Below, in pieces: positions 1 through 12,600 of a DNA stretch of 64,000 bases (its first letter is position 1; every line of letters begins with the position of its first letter). A model generated the notes under the pieces. It saw nothing but the letters and a program-made list of their open reading frames with translations. It was not told the DNA's origin and made no database searches. This DNA comes from Schistocephalus solidus (lineage: Eukaryota > Platyhelminthes > Cestoda > Diphyllobothriidea > Diphyllobothriidae). Where the stretch lies: contig WEDG01004009.1 of the NCBI GenBank assembly GCA_017591395.1, positions 1-64,000 on the forward strand, written 5' to 3'. The translations under genes and the position numbers were made by a program.

Positions 1-2440
1 CAGTTCATTTTCGGCATATCTGTTCAAGGGATCACTGGTAATAACCGTACGACTCCTCCGCATTGCTCTCCGATAGGAGTTTAGGTACGCATTTCTCTCG
101 ACCTATTTCTCAATAAACCCGGCCCATACTTTCACTTCTACAAGTTTGGTGTTCATTTGTAGGTACCGATAGAGTGCCTTTAATGCCGAGGGGTCTTCTG
201 ACTGTTTAAGAGTTGTGAAAAATACCATTGAAAATTCAAAAGACAATATAAGAAAAAAAGGGTCAAATAAAGACTATAAAAAGCTTTATTCTTAGGCAGA
301 TGGTGGATAAGCATCAACGCGTAGACCCCAGAGAAGCCTTCCTGGTGATTTGCAAAGAACTCTCAAGATATTCACAATTTCTTGGACAGCATATGTTGGC
401 TACGGTAGAAACTTATGTAATCAGGCCACATAAACCGGTCCTGTACGTCCCAAAACATCTTTATACAGGTACCACAATTACCGTGGCTGAAAGCCACAAA
501 TTCAGCCGCCTGCATCTAATTATCTATCCCAGCGGTCACCGTCCCTCTGACGATCATCAGAAGATAGGCCAAAATTTTGTTTCTTCTCCCTCCTCCACCC
601 TTATAACCCTACGATTTGACTTAAATACACATTGATATAAATGTAAAGGCCTGATGAGAATTTATCAAGAGCTATTCCTATGCTCGCCACATTGTTTTTT
701 GAATATTGGCATTGTAATATTAGAAATAGTAGGTACACGAATATGCAAGACCAGTACGATTGGTATTTCTTTACGGTGCTCTTACTATTTATGGTATTAG
801 TAGTTGCGTTATCCGTATTAATAGTCTTAGTATTGGTTTAGCCCTCGTATCAGTCGATGCTTCGGCCGCGTTGGCGCCAGTATGCTATATTTAGGTTGTC
901 TCAGTGTTTGTTCCTGTCCTGTTAGGATAATAGTAAGCGACGTTTTGAAATTAATTGTGAACTAGAAAATAGGCCGTGAAAAAAACTCCTACCTTGAAAA
1001 TGGAGGTACAGCTCCATTTTCGAAAAGAGAGTAGAAGAAAAGACTGCTTAGCAAAATAAAGTAAGGGAGTAGAGAAGGCTAATACTGCAGTAGCATTTCA
1101 GAATGAGATAATGAAACGTCAATATAGCTCGTTCTTGATCACTAAGGCGCATGAAACCAAATCTCGCGAAAATGCGTCAGTGAACATGAGGCTCCCAGCA
1201 TCTCAGGAACATTATAGACTGTGTACGTCAACTATGTCCCCCACGGTATGTTATTAATGCTCTCCGAAAATGTTGCGATATACTTTTATTTGAACTTATT
1301 AAAGGAATGGCTGCCTTAAATCTCCTGCGGGTCCAGAAGATTCAACGTAACTTCTGTCTTCGGTCTCCATGGTGTGCAGATTTGACGGCTTGGCTAGTCC
1401 ATCGAGAAGGTTTTGGTCGTTAAGAGTTTCTGGCTTTCATGATCGCAGTAGCAGGAACTCCAATCGACATGGTTAATGCTCTGAATCATCCAGGGCATCC
1501 GTCTCAATGAGGCTGTGTTTTCGCCTTTAAATTACCATTGATACCCATGTTTTCATCCAACATACGTGACCTTATTTGGAATTCAGTGACCAGCATGGTT
1601 TGCTGGCTTTCTTGTTAATTATTATGTTCGGAGAATAGGGTATGAATGACTTCCACGCATTCGAATTGGGAGACATGGAATTACTAATATTTACACAGTT
1701 CCATACGCAACAATACCTGCATCAGTCGTCAGGTGGTCGTGAATTATCTCCCTTACCCTCATTGCCCTCAGTCGACATTTGCTTGCTAAACGAAACTACC
1801 AAAAAACCAGTTTGCATGCCTTTGTAGTGCATGTGCAGCCAGGTTGTGTAATATGTTTATTTAAGCGAACCGCGGGTAGCCATCCATAATCTGATACCAC
1901 ATTTACTATCGTACTTCTCGAACCGTTCATAAAACGTTGTGTTTAATACACCGTAATAGGGTCGAAATTACATATCGTCTAATGCAGTGAGCAGACAGTT
2001 TTGAGCATAGTTGTTTCCAACTCGCCACTACAGTGACGGTCGTGGAACTTCTAATAACCTACCCGAGGTGATTATAATGTCTTAATCAGTGGAGATATTT
2101 GATGCACAAAAAGCTATTTACTAAAAAAAGATTTCAATTCAGTTCTCTTTATTGAAGGCTAAACTGGGCGAAACGGGGCCAAATTCGACTTTTCTTGATT
2201 TCGAGGCTTTTTCCTACGCTATTTCACCTTCCGTACCAAACCTTTTTGTTTGTTTGCGTTTAACTATAAATGAGTTTTCATATAAGTTCGAAAAATTTAA
2301 AATATGTCCTTTGAGAGAACTCGAAACTTTGAGCTCGGGTTCATGAAAAACATGTTAATGCAGGTATGAGAAATCGCATTGTTTTTGGAAAAACAAGGAA
2401 GCATTTAGTTTTAAAAGTTAAGTTCTGCAAATGCTTGATG
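1..2440. other. AT-rich DNA, no recognised gene
   Basis: No conserved domain or RNA gene is recognisable. The longest open frame (300-635, plus strand, about 111 codons) has no motif I recognise and looks like chance. This may be intron or intergenic DNA. Confidence 0.5.
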
Positions 2441-2579
2441 TCTTGTGCAATACAACGCAGTAATAAAGTCGTGTGAGTGTATTTTGTTTTACCACACCGA
2501 TAACTGGCACTGTAAGCAACCATATATACAAAAAATCGCGACATGCCGTCATTTTTCTCTTTCACGCCCTACGAGGAAG

Positions 2580-3563
2580 ATGTCTAAACAATATGAATCT
2601 GCAGGTGACTATGAACGAATACGGAAACTTGCAGCAGAAGGAGTGCCGCTTGAGTCGTTAGCTCGTACTTTCGATATAAGGAAGGTCACTCTGTGGTGCG
2701 TTCTCAATGATAGAACCCTGCCTAGAAGTGAGCAGGCAGACCAAAACGGTCCGCAAGTAAGCAGGACGACGATTTTGTTCATAGTACACTAAAAGTATCA
2801 TTATGCCCACTGAGGCCATTCACAGGGAACATCTGCCGGTTTTCTCTGTGAATATAATCAGGAAAAGGATTCAGGAATTTGAACTGCACCAGGCAAATGC
2901 CACAATCAAGCCGTTTTTACGTAGGAAACTTATAAGAGAACGATTTTTTTATTTGCTCAGAAGTACATTGATTAAAGGCCCTCATTCTGGAAGAGCATTT
3001 ACTTCTGAGATGAGGTCCTATTTTTAGATGAACCGGCGATGTCAACCCAGATGGTCATATGTGGGCAAAAACTTCTCCCGAGAACAAACTATATCGACAG
3101 TATATTTCAAGAACTGCCGACGTCTGATGGTTTGGATGGCCATCAAATTTGGAGAACGATCGATTTGGTGGTCGAAAACGGAGACTATTAATAGTAAGGT
3201 GTTCTTCGATATTCTAAAGGAAGCCTTTGGCTATAACGGCATCTGTCGATGCAGAAGGGACACGAAAATGCTTGCAACGATAATCTAGCTTTTTAGACAT
3301 CAGCCGGTCTCTGTGCGTGTGGACTGCAATCTATTTTTATTACCGTGAATAATCCGGACTTGAATTCAATCAAAAACCTTTTTACAATTATCAAAAGAAA
3401 CTGGCATATGGCAAAGAAAGGTCTTTCAATGCAAGAAAAACTTGATTTTGTGCTGCATACTCACATTGAAAAAACTAATATAGACAACCTGTCTACTTTC
3501 ATGTCTGACAGGCTTTGTTCTGTTATAAATGCAAACGGACGGTTTAGAAAGTACCGAGCTTGT
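2580..3563 (+). pseudogene. decayed Tc1/mariner-type transposase
   Basis: Family role: cut-and-paste DNA transposases bind terminal inverted repeats through an N-terminal helix-turn-helix and cut with a DD(E/D) triad. Seen: about 2580-2730 reads as a helix-turn-helix segment (YERIRKLAAEGVPLESLART). A second frame, about 2840-3280, resembles the Tc1 middle region (IIRKRIQEFEL, then KPFLRRKLIRERF and later RLMVWMAIKFG). A third frame, 3345-3560, carries the signature NPDLNSIKNLF, the counterpart of PDLNPIENLW. It is dead: three frames are needed, a TAG interrupts the middle part at 3025-3027, the position of the first catalytic Asp appears as Ser in FTSE, the usual DNA..H block is missing, and the last acidic residue reads as Lys. 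The element's terminal repeats were not found. The foldback element just downstream may be unrelated. Confidence 0.8.
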
Positions 3564-3718
3564 GCATTTGTTACTATTCTATATTATATTCATGATTTTA
3601 TTCATTCTCTTTCCATATGAACAGTTATATTTAGCCTTATTTAGTTGATTTGTAATATAGCCATTACCTTTGATTCAGGTTTTACTGAAAATTGATTATT
3701 TGTGAAAATTCCCATTAA

Positions 3719-4452
3719 AAGTTTCAAAAGACGACTTGGCGAGTATACGCACTGCTTTCGATAACTTCTTTTCAGGCCAGTACAGATATAAAGAACCGTT
3801 GAAACGCAGTTGAAATTTAAAACAATAAATCGATAATTTTTTTCCGTTTGGGTGTGTTATGTGAGAGGTGTGCATAGGGGAAGGATAATAAGAAACATTG
3901 TGTTAGGCAACAGTGAGCGTTTGGTAGAGCCGTTATAGAGGCAGGGGAGGACAGAGATGGCGCGGGGGAATGAATGCAGTTAAGTGACCGCTGACCAAGC
4001 TAAACGCCGAGCTTATACAAGGTTCTTATGTGCGCACAAGACCGGCTTCTTCAACCATACGGCAGTCGCTTCTGCTGCTGCTAGTAGACGTTGACCCAGT
4101 GGCTTGGGTTAGTTTGGTGGGACCCTATAAATTACACTGAAAGCTTCACTGGGGCCCACGCTATGCCCGAAGTCAACGATTTGTGCAAGGATGGCGCTGT
4201 TTTATGCTCGTGACTTCCCCTTTTCTCAGCCATGCTGGGAGGTGTTCTCTTATTCTTTTGAATAGGCGTCTAACACTGTCACTTTTCATCCTTCCCCTAT
4301 GCACACTTCTCACATAACACTAAACAAACGGGCGAAAATTTTCAATTTCATGTTTTAAATTTCTACTACGTTCCAAGGTTTCCCTATAAATGTACTGGTC
4401 TGAAAAGGAAGTTATCGAAAGCAGTGCGTATGCTCGCCAAATCGTCTTTTCA
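3719..4452. repeat. foldback / MITE-like element with long inverted arms
   Basis: Left arm about 3722-3893 and right arm about 4282-4450 are reverse complements at high identity. Matching blocks include TACGCACTGCTTTCGATAAC on the left, answered by GTTATCGAAAGCAGTGCGTA on the right, and GTGCATAGGGGAAGGAT, answered by ATCCTTCCCCTATGCAC. The roughly 390-bp centre is single-copy here and has no coding potential. This is a non-autonomous DNA transposon or foldback structure. Its ends and target-site duplication are not resolved, because weaker similarity continues outward for some tens of bases. Confidence 0.85.
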
Positions 4453-6585
4453 AAAATTAATTATTTTAATGTTAGTAATTATAAAGTTACAAAACAATCA
4501 ATGCCTTATTTTTAAGGATGGTCGTTCGTTTACTGGTTTAAAACTTTGGGAGACGCAGCCTGCACTGATTTTACGAAAGAGGCCCTTTCTTGTGAAATCC
4601 GTGAGATTTGATAAGTTAGGCAGACTGCTGTACAGTGCGTGCCCTATCTCATGAGAAAAGGCCCGTTACGCGAAACCAGACAACACTGCATCCCCCAAAG
4701 TTTTATAGCGCTAAAGAAGTGACTGTTCTTCAAAATAAAACGGGAAAATCGGTGGCCAATTACCGGAAATTATAAATATACAGAATGCCAGTTTATGTAA
4801 AAAACGAGTAAATAAAGCCACACAAGTAGATTTACCTTTGAAAATGGTCATTTAATGTATATGAAACTGAATAAGTATTCTAGATTACGGGCAATGGAAA
4901 GTTTAGCCAGAAACAACGGCCTAAATTTAGAGTAAATATTCCAATATGGTTTCACGAGAATGGGCGGCTTTCTTCGTTTGTGCACTGTTTAAGATGCTTT
5001 TGACTAAGGCAAACAGATTTTCGTTTGACTGTGCCGACAGGGATGTCACAGGATAAAATAGTTTATAAGCTCATATGCTGACAGGCCGGCCAGTAACTAA
5101 TAAATTTAAATAGAACTGTCAGGTGAAATCATAAATGTACCCATTTATGCGTATGTGGAGGATTTTTCTTTTGTTAAATTTCTTTATAAGCATTTCGGAT
5201 GTTGGATTACGATAAGTTTCAGCTCTTCTTTGAAATGACAGTGAATATTTTGCGACTTCCTGTGTTTCCTGTCCATTTCCCATAAATGTAGATTCTGTTG
5301 TATTTGCTTATAAAAAGCTTCAAAATAAGATATTTCTTACTTTTACCGAAGTAGGGAGTTTTGAGGAGTTCTTTCTAATTCAGATTGTCGTTTGGGTCAT
5401 GTTTGTAGACATACAGAGGCATAAAAACTCTTTGTCGAGCAAACTGAACGCCCACAATCTAATTTGGCAATCGATCTTAGGATCGCAGAAAGAAAAGTTT
5501 AAATAAGTTTCCTTTAAAAAACGCTTTACTAAGATATTTCGTTGTCGAATGTCTGCGTACCTAACCTTTTTCCCACATTAAGTCAAAGAAAAATGGGTAC
5601 GTTTTACCGGCTTTTTCTACTTCGGTGAAAATAAGGGATATAAAATTGCGGAAAATGAAAGTACTCGCTTATTTAATTCTATAGGAGCTTTCTTCACTTT
5701 AATTACTTAATTTTCATCTCTATTTCAGGATAGCAAATGCTAAAACCGAGTGGCCGAAGCTATATTAATATTTTGTGAAGAAACTTGAATCTTCTGCCCT
5801 TTCCATTTCAAGTTTCCGCATTCGTTCATAATCAATTAAAAAAAGAAATTATTTAGACATCTTTGGCATACGCTGTGTCAGTGAAAAGTGATTCCAAGTC
5901 TTTGCTTCTCATATACATGCGTGTAAAGGCTCGTAGTATCAGTGCGGTAAAACAAATAACAATCCCACATTTTTATTACGGAGTATTTTGGTAAAAAACG
6001 TCAAAAATGTGAAAAACTGAATTTTTAAAACTGAAATCTGGCTTTGTTTTCCTGGAAGCAATGCGATTTCTCTTACTTACATTTACCTGAATTTCATGAG
6101 CGCAAAATAAAATGTTTGGTTCTCTGAAGGGATATATCTAAAACTTTATGCTTATACTAATTTTCTTCTCTCGTACAACACACCGAATCAAAATTTTTAT
6201 TTGTTGCTTTCAATTGTGTACGAAAATCTATGGATAGCAAGAAACGTCAGATTTGGCCCGATTGGGCATAGTTTTCCCCTTAATGAAATATATCTGAAGT
6301 GGCGTCCCCATTAGTGAACAGGTTTCTTTGTATCATGTTAACCCAGTAAATAAAAATAACACCTTAAATTATATGCCGTAATACCACCTCAAATTTTTTA
6401 TTCCGATATTTATACTGTCTACAAAGTGAGCCTTTTTAGAAACTGCGAGGTGATCACAATAATACATATTAACTGCGATATTTGAGTGTGGCTTAAGGAA
6501 ATTATCTCTGGAATGACTTATATGACCCCTTTAACAGGACATAGGAACAGGAACGCCAGCCTTAGTAATAAAAGTGGTCTTACGC
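4453..6585. other. AT-rich DNA, no recognised gene
   Basis: No coding or RNA gene seen. About 5160-5310 resembles 18640-18800 in the same orientation (shared stretches around CTTTGAAAT, GAATATTT and CCATAAAT.TAGATTC), so an old interspersed repeat lies here. Confidence 0.45.
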
Positions 6586-6589
6586 ATAA

Positions 6590-6800
6590 TTCCAGGACAA
6601 GTAAATATTTCTGTGTCCTACCCCTAACAGTAGCCTTAACATAAACGTGTAGCATATTCTTGATCTGAGTTCTAACCCTAGCCTTTCAGGCAATACTCAT
6701 CCTGACTCTAAACCTAATCATAACCCTGATTCTAGTCCTGGCCCTAACATTAAACCTAACACTAAACTTAACCCTTACGATATCCTTAATCCTACCACTT
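6590..6800. repeat. degenerate telomere-like (CCCTAA-type) tract
   Basis: Many imperfect CCTAAC / CCCTAA / CTAACC units run in one direction (CTAACCCTAGCC, ACCTAATCATAACCCT, CCCTAACATTAAACCTAAC). Flatworm telomeres are TTAGGG, so this is either an interstitial telomeric relic or the variable part of a mobile repeat. Similar tracts lie near 8.7, 18.27, 24.25, 34.52, 32.89 and 50.9 kb. Confidence 0.7.
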
Positions 6801-8690
6801 GTTGCCCCGGCATTTGACAAAAATCCACCCATATGGTGCCTGGTTCCTGTTCTCATGTCCTGTTTAGGGAGACATGTAAGTCTCCTCACTGAAATAGTTC
6901 AATTAGGTAATTCTCTTGGTCTCGAAAAGTTAAAAAAAACTTGAATTTCACACTCACACACTGCAAGGAGTGCCGAAGAAAAAAATGAACAAAATAATGA
7001 AACCCAGACAAAACCTGCAAAGGTTAGCTGGCGACCACATTTCTAACAGATTACAGGTTTCTGTGTGAATGTTGTTTTGAAACTCCAGGAAATAATGGCC
7101 TTACTCACCAGATCTACAAAAGAAAAAACTCGAGGGGCAGACATTATTCATAATTCCTGTTCGACAACGAGTGTTTACGTGTTACCTTTCCCATAAAAGA
7201 AAGTTTACTGTGTTTACTGCGTCTGAAAATGTCATACCCATGAAAACACAACTAAATATGTGCCATGCCAACCAAAGGAGCGTTTTCAGCCCCTTTTATG
7301 ACAGAGCGCCTTGACCGCATAAACTACTTTTCCAATAGATTTAGGCGGCAAACCGTCCATTTATTTTGGTCGAAAGTGAAGCCGGCACAAATCGATATCT
7401 GATAATAATATTGCTTTGCATCCTTAGATTTATGTGACCTTTGTAAGCCAGCCAATCCCCTTGCCATTTCACAACAGTTCGACGTAAAGGCAGCCAAAAA
7501 CGAGTCCAGAAGCATCTTAACTGCATTTTCTAATCTGGCATGTTTTAATTCCACTCAGATATTATTAATCGTTTCATGCAATACCTGTGCAACCTTATCT
7601 TTCCCCTCAGTTTCACTTCACATTTAAATGTTTGCTATTTTAGGAAGGCGCCAGTCATTAATACATAAGGGGGCCTGTGAAACTGACACTGGGGCCTTAT
7701 TGAGAACGTGGTCATAAGACTTTTAGGCAATCTTTTTATTCCCGGCCACACCTTAGTTTTGGTTTTGACTTGAAAGTCTTTTGGCCTTTAACGCCAAGTG
7801 TCGCCATTTATGCAGTTTATGCAGTTTCCCCTTCAAGCCTTTTCATTGGGATATTTTTGCTTCACCTTCAGTTATTAAGCCGAACCGCGGGACGGAAGGG
7901 TGTGGCATACGGTGACTTATCGAAGACTGCTCTTAAGTTCTATTAAGCCACTGGTTCACCCAAGGGTTTTAATCTATCCTTAAGGTTATAAACCGTCATC
8001 TGTACTCGCACGAGAACTTCAAAGAAATTACCGTTGGAAAGTCGTTGCGTCGCATTTCCTGTATCTCGGAGGCATGGATAGCTAATGGACTCCATGTGGA
8101 AAGTTTTCGCTAGACACATAAACTTCATCGTGGAAGGCAGCCTAAGTTAAAGCATTGCTTTACAGCCATAAAGTTCCCTCTATATTTCATAATTAGGACG
8201 GAGTCTGTTACCTTACTTATGGAAAATAACTTCGTTGCGGCATGGAGACCTCCAAACAGGGACTGTTACAAATTAACGAAAGTGTGTCGAGCCCTCTAAT
8301 ATAGTAAATACAAGACAGTTTAAAGAATAAAGGCTGTCCTATCCTTGCAGTAAACACTCTGATGAGGAAAATGAAATAGATCACTATACTTACTCCTAAA
8401 ATATATAATTGTTTCCACATGGGTCGTGTAGACAGCTGCAACTGCACTGAGAAAGTAAAAATTGTTTTAAAAACTGGGGCTAACGGTATAAAAAAATGAG
8501 GCAAGAGGCTATAACGAGAGTATTAACACGCTAATTGCATCCAGGATCAAAAGTCATCTATGAAACATATAGGACAACGACGTGCCTGTGAGACCGACTT
8601 TCGGCCAAAATGTCTCAAACGGACTTATTTCCCGTAGGGCACGGTTCTACTTACCCCCTAGTATTAAAGGTGGCCCTGTGTTAACTTTCA
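6801..8690. other. no recognised gene
   Basis: Small open frames (for example 7324-7554 and 8217-8504, both minus) show no family motif. No tRNA, rRNA or tandem array was seen. Confidence 0.45.
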
Positions 8691-8694
8691 GGAG

Positions 8695-8800
8695 GCGTTA
8701 ATGCTAAAGCTATGGTTAGGATAAGGAGGGTTAGTTTCGGGGTCAGGGTTTAATACGGTTAGGATTAGGACTTGTTTTCGGTCAATTCTTAATCTTAGGA
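8695..8800. repeat. degenerate GGTTAG-type tract
   Basis: Imperfect units such as GGTTAGGATAAGG, GGGTTAGTTTCGGGG, CAGGGTTTAATACGGTTAGGATTAGG. This is opposite in sense to the tract at 6.6-6.8 kb, with about 1.9 kb between the two. Confidence 0.6.
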
Positions 8801-9129
8801 CAGGGTGATAACTATTCCTCGGGGCATTTAGAGCAAGTCCTCAAGTACTGCATGGTGGGAGTACTTATAACCATGTCCCCAGTAAGTAACCTGCCCGTAT
8901 GCGAACATTTGTATCCTCCTCGTCGGTTACGAATATCAAGAATACCAAACATTTGTTCGGAAAATGACAAACATCAAAGTCGGGCAAATTTCAGCATCTC
9001 GAGGTACAATAGCTTTCCTATCTCATGTAATGTCAAGTAAATTCCCGTAAGGCGTTTTCGATTTGAACAAGTTACTTAATCAGGGTCGATATATTGGTTA
9101 CTATGAAACCTAAACTCAAAATATTCCAG

Positions 9130-9960
9130 TCACAGCAGGATGCCGTCCATTGAACAAGCTTCTTTCTGGCGGCCTGCAAAACTTTCACTCCGCAAAAATG
9201 CAACCTAAGTAGTATGCATTTTTCTTATTGATTTTTGCTGCCATTATAAATGTGAATATAGGTTCTAGAAAATATAAACAAAATAATCTCCCTTCTATTG
9301 ATTTGGTAGAAAATTATCTCTGAAAATTTTGTACATGAAGAAATGGTATCTTTCCAGTTTAACAGACTTTCCAAATTGTCATTACATTGGAATTCAAAGT
9401 TTCCAAACGACAAGCTATATACTTTCTGCCTAAGGAAAATCAAATTTCTCTACGCTTTAAGGAAGATCTCGCATAGTACTAACAAAGGTTTGCAATTTAT
9501 CGAGATCATTTTGAATATTTTAAAGGCAACATAAATAAATTCACGGATAAGTTGTGTTATGTATGAACCTTTATTGGTCATAAAAATCTTATAATAAGCA
9601 AAATTTTTAAAACAGAATGATGCCCTTTATTCAAATATAAAATTTACAGAAGTAAGGAATAAAGTAAAGTAAAGAATACTTTGGGCATGTTTTCCATAAA
9701 AAAATTTTTTAAATTTAGAAGGTTATTTAAAATCAATGAAACCTATGCATACTTTATGAGTAACCATTATTACATAGCATGATTTTCGCAGGTGATCATT
9801 AAGAAGCCCTTTTAAAAGCCGACATCCTGCTCTGACTGAAATATCTTGAGAAAATGCTTCATGATAATTAATCTTAAAAACAAGCTTTAGTAATTTAACC
9901 GAATCTAAAACACATTTCAGAATGTCGGCTGTTATTTAACGATAAAGGAAATCTACTGTA
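9130..9960 (+). repeat. AT-rich interspersed repeat, family A (copy 1)
   Basis: One of six related AT-rich segments of about 600-900 bp in this window. Shared landmarks in order: a CAGTCAC..GGATGC block, CTGCAAAACT..CACTC, a T-rich centre, a TTTTCCATAAA / ATTTAAATTT block, and a 3' part reading AAAAGCCGACATCCT followed by TGACTGAAATATCTTGAGAA and CATGATAAT. No coding potential. It could be a non-autonomous transposon or an old LINE tail; I cannot classify it. Confidence 0.65.
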
Positions 9961-10717
9961 CCCTTTACCATTAGTCCATCTTAAAATTGTCAGAAATGAC
10001 TCTGATAATAATCATTGCTGAAATTGGTTTTAGATGTCGAAGTATTTAATATACCAATAGCTTAAGGCCTAGGTATGCGCATGTCAAGTTTTCTATTGCT
10101 GCATGACACAGATGGAGAAACTCAGGTCTTCAATGGGTCCACTTGTCTTGCAATGTAGTCTAATTTTAACTATCGAGTTTTTTAAATTTCCCCACAAATT
10201 CATGCAAGATGTTCACCGAATCCTGCAGGACAATCCTTTTTATTTTTTTATCCACTATTAATTTTTGTTAAGGAGATAAAAATGCTTACAAACGGACTTC
10301 TCAATAAATAAATTTCCGTATCAACGCTTTTGGTACACGAAAAACGTCACGATATGCGAAAAATTGGTTGCATGGGTTACATAGGTGGACTTTGAGGAAA
10401 AAGAATTCCATGATTGGACTGGAGGCAAATAAGAGACTTAAATATTTTCTGAAATATTCGGCTTTGATGTATTACTCGTTACATGGAACATATCGGTCCA
10501 AAAATTATCATACTCTCTGACGTGCATCGAAGATTTTTTCGGGTGGAAGGGAAACGAATCAGCATCACTACACACTACAGCAGTTATTTTCAACCTAGAT
10601 CATACAGAAGTTATTAAACGACTTGCATCACTTTTGTGACCAAACTCATGTAAGTAAACTTAAGATGGTCTGAAGAATGAAGGAATACCGTCCAACCATC
10701 GCCTCGTTATGGTTGAC
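9961..10717. other. no recognised gene
   Basis: AT-rich single-copy-looking sequence between a family A repeat and the polypyrimidine tract. Nothing supported. Confidence 0.45.
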
Positions 10718-12338
10718 CATTCTTTTTCTTTATCTTCTTCATGTTCTTCTTCTTATTCTTCTTCTTCTCTCTACTTCTTCTTATTTTTATTCTTCTTTTT
10801 GTTTTTCTTGTTCTTTATCTTCCTCTTTTTCTTATTATTCTTCTCCTTTATCTTCGTTTTCTTCTATTTCTTTTTCAAACTTCATATTCTTATTCATCAT
10901 AAATATCTTTTTCTTCATCTTCTCTTCCTTTTTCTTTTCTTATTATTCTTTGTTTTCCTCAATTTCTTTTGCATCTCCTCCTCCATTTTACTTCTTTTTC
11001 TTCTTATTTTCCTTCTTTTTCTACTTTATCTTCATCTTCTTATTTTTCCCTTCCTCCTTCTCATTATTTGCTTCTTATTCTTCCTAAATTCTTCATCTTC
11101 TCCTCCTCATTTTCTTTCTTCATCTTCTAATCATATGACTCCTACTGCTTTTTATTTTTCTTTTCTCCTTTATCATCATTTTTTCTTCCTGCATTTTCCT
11201 TTTTTTCTTTTTTTCTCTTCGTCTATTTTATTATTTCTTTTTATTCTTGTTTTTCTTTTTATTATGCTTCCTTATATTCTTCTTCTTCTTTTTATTCTTC
11301 TACTTCTCCTTTTTTCTTCTTCTTCTTCTACTTCACCATCCTCCTCTTCCCCTTCTTTTCCTCGTCCCCGCCTCCTTTTCCTCGTCCTTCATCTTCTTCT
11401 TCTTCTTTTCTATCTCCTTCTTATTTTATTCTTCTTGTTATTCTCATTTTTTTATTTTTCTTTTCTCCTTCTTCTTCTTCGTCATCTTCAATCTTTTTCT
11501 TCATTCTGCTTCGTCTACTCGTTCGTGTTCTTATTGTCATTCTCTTCCTTATTCTTCTTTATCTTTATCTTTTTCTTTTACTTCTTTTTATTCTTCTGCT
11601 TCTTTTTATTTATTATTTTCCTTCTTTTTTCTTTTAGGCTTCTCCTTATATTTCTTCCAAATCTTATTTTCTTCGTCTTCTTTACTAACTTCTGCTTACT
11701 CTTTCTTTTATTTTTCTTCTTCTTATGTTTTACTTTGCTTCTTCTAATTATCCTTTTTTATTATTTATCTTCTGCATCATAATCTTATTCTCCTCCTTTT
11801 TTCTCTTCTTTTTTCATTCTTTCTTCTTATCATTCTTTTTCTTCTTCTTCTTCTTCTCCTCCTTCTTCTTCTAAATTTACATCTTCGTTTCCTCATTCTC
11901 ATTCCCCTTCTCGTCCCCTTCTTATTCTTTTCCTCTTCCATCATCTTCTTTTTCATGTTCTTCTTCTTCATCTTCACTTCTTTTTCTCCTCTTCCTCCTC
12001 CTCCACCACATTCTCTTTTTTCTCATTGTTTTCCTTCATTCTTATGATAATCATAATCATCTTCTTGTTCTTGTTTTTCTTATTTTTTCCTTCAGTTTTT
12101 CTTGTTCTTACTGTCCTCATCCTCTTTCATATTATTGTATGTCTTCTTCTTTGACTCCTCTTTTTCTTTTCTCTTTCTTCTTTTTTCATTGTCGTCTTCT
12201 TCTACTCCTTTTACATCTCCGCATTTTGCTTTTTTGCTTTTTCTTATATTTTTTCTTCGTATTTTCTTCTTCTTCTTTATTTTCTCCCTCTTCATGTTTC
12301 TTAAATTTTTTCTTTTTCTTTGCTTCTTCTTCTTCTTC

Positions 12339-12353
12339 TTCATCACCATCATT

Positions 12354-12447
<94 letters not shown>

Positions 12448-12450
12448 CCT
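12339..12450. repeat. (ATC)n microsatellite
   Basis: About 33-36 near-perfect ATC/CAT units in the middle of the polypyrimidine tract, with small imperfections at the start (CACCATCATT). In the three frames it would read as runs of S, H or I, so any frame through it is not a gene. It probably grew by slippage. Confidence 0.97.
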
Positions 12451-12544
12451 TCTTCTTCTTCTTTGCTTTTTCCTGCTCTTTCTTCATATTATTCTTCTTC
12501 TTTCTATTTTTATTTTTTTCTTCTTGTCCTTAGTCGTCATCGTC

Positions 12545-12600
12545 CTCATCATCATCATCGTCATCATCATCATCATCATCCTTATCATCACCATCATCTC
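12545..12600. repeat. second short (ATC)n patch
   Basis: Interrupted CATCATCATCGTCATCATC units about 100 bp after the main ATC array, separated from it by TTC-rich sequence. Confidence 0.85.

Noticed and set aside
10709..11782. 357-codon open frame, with several others up to 227 codons in 10.7-13.8 kb
   Set aside because: They translate to F/S/L runs (or K/E/R and poly-M on the other strand) and arise from the T/C-only composition.
12092..12487. Open frames with poly-His, poly-Met, poly-Ser or poly-Ile runs
   Set aside because: Different frames of the ATC microsatellite; no start context or domain.
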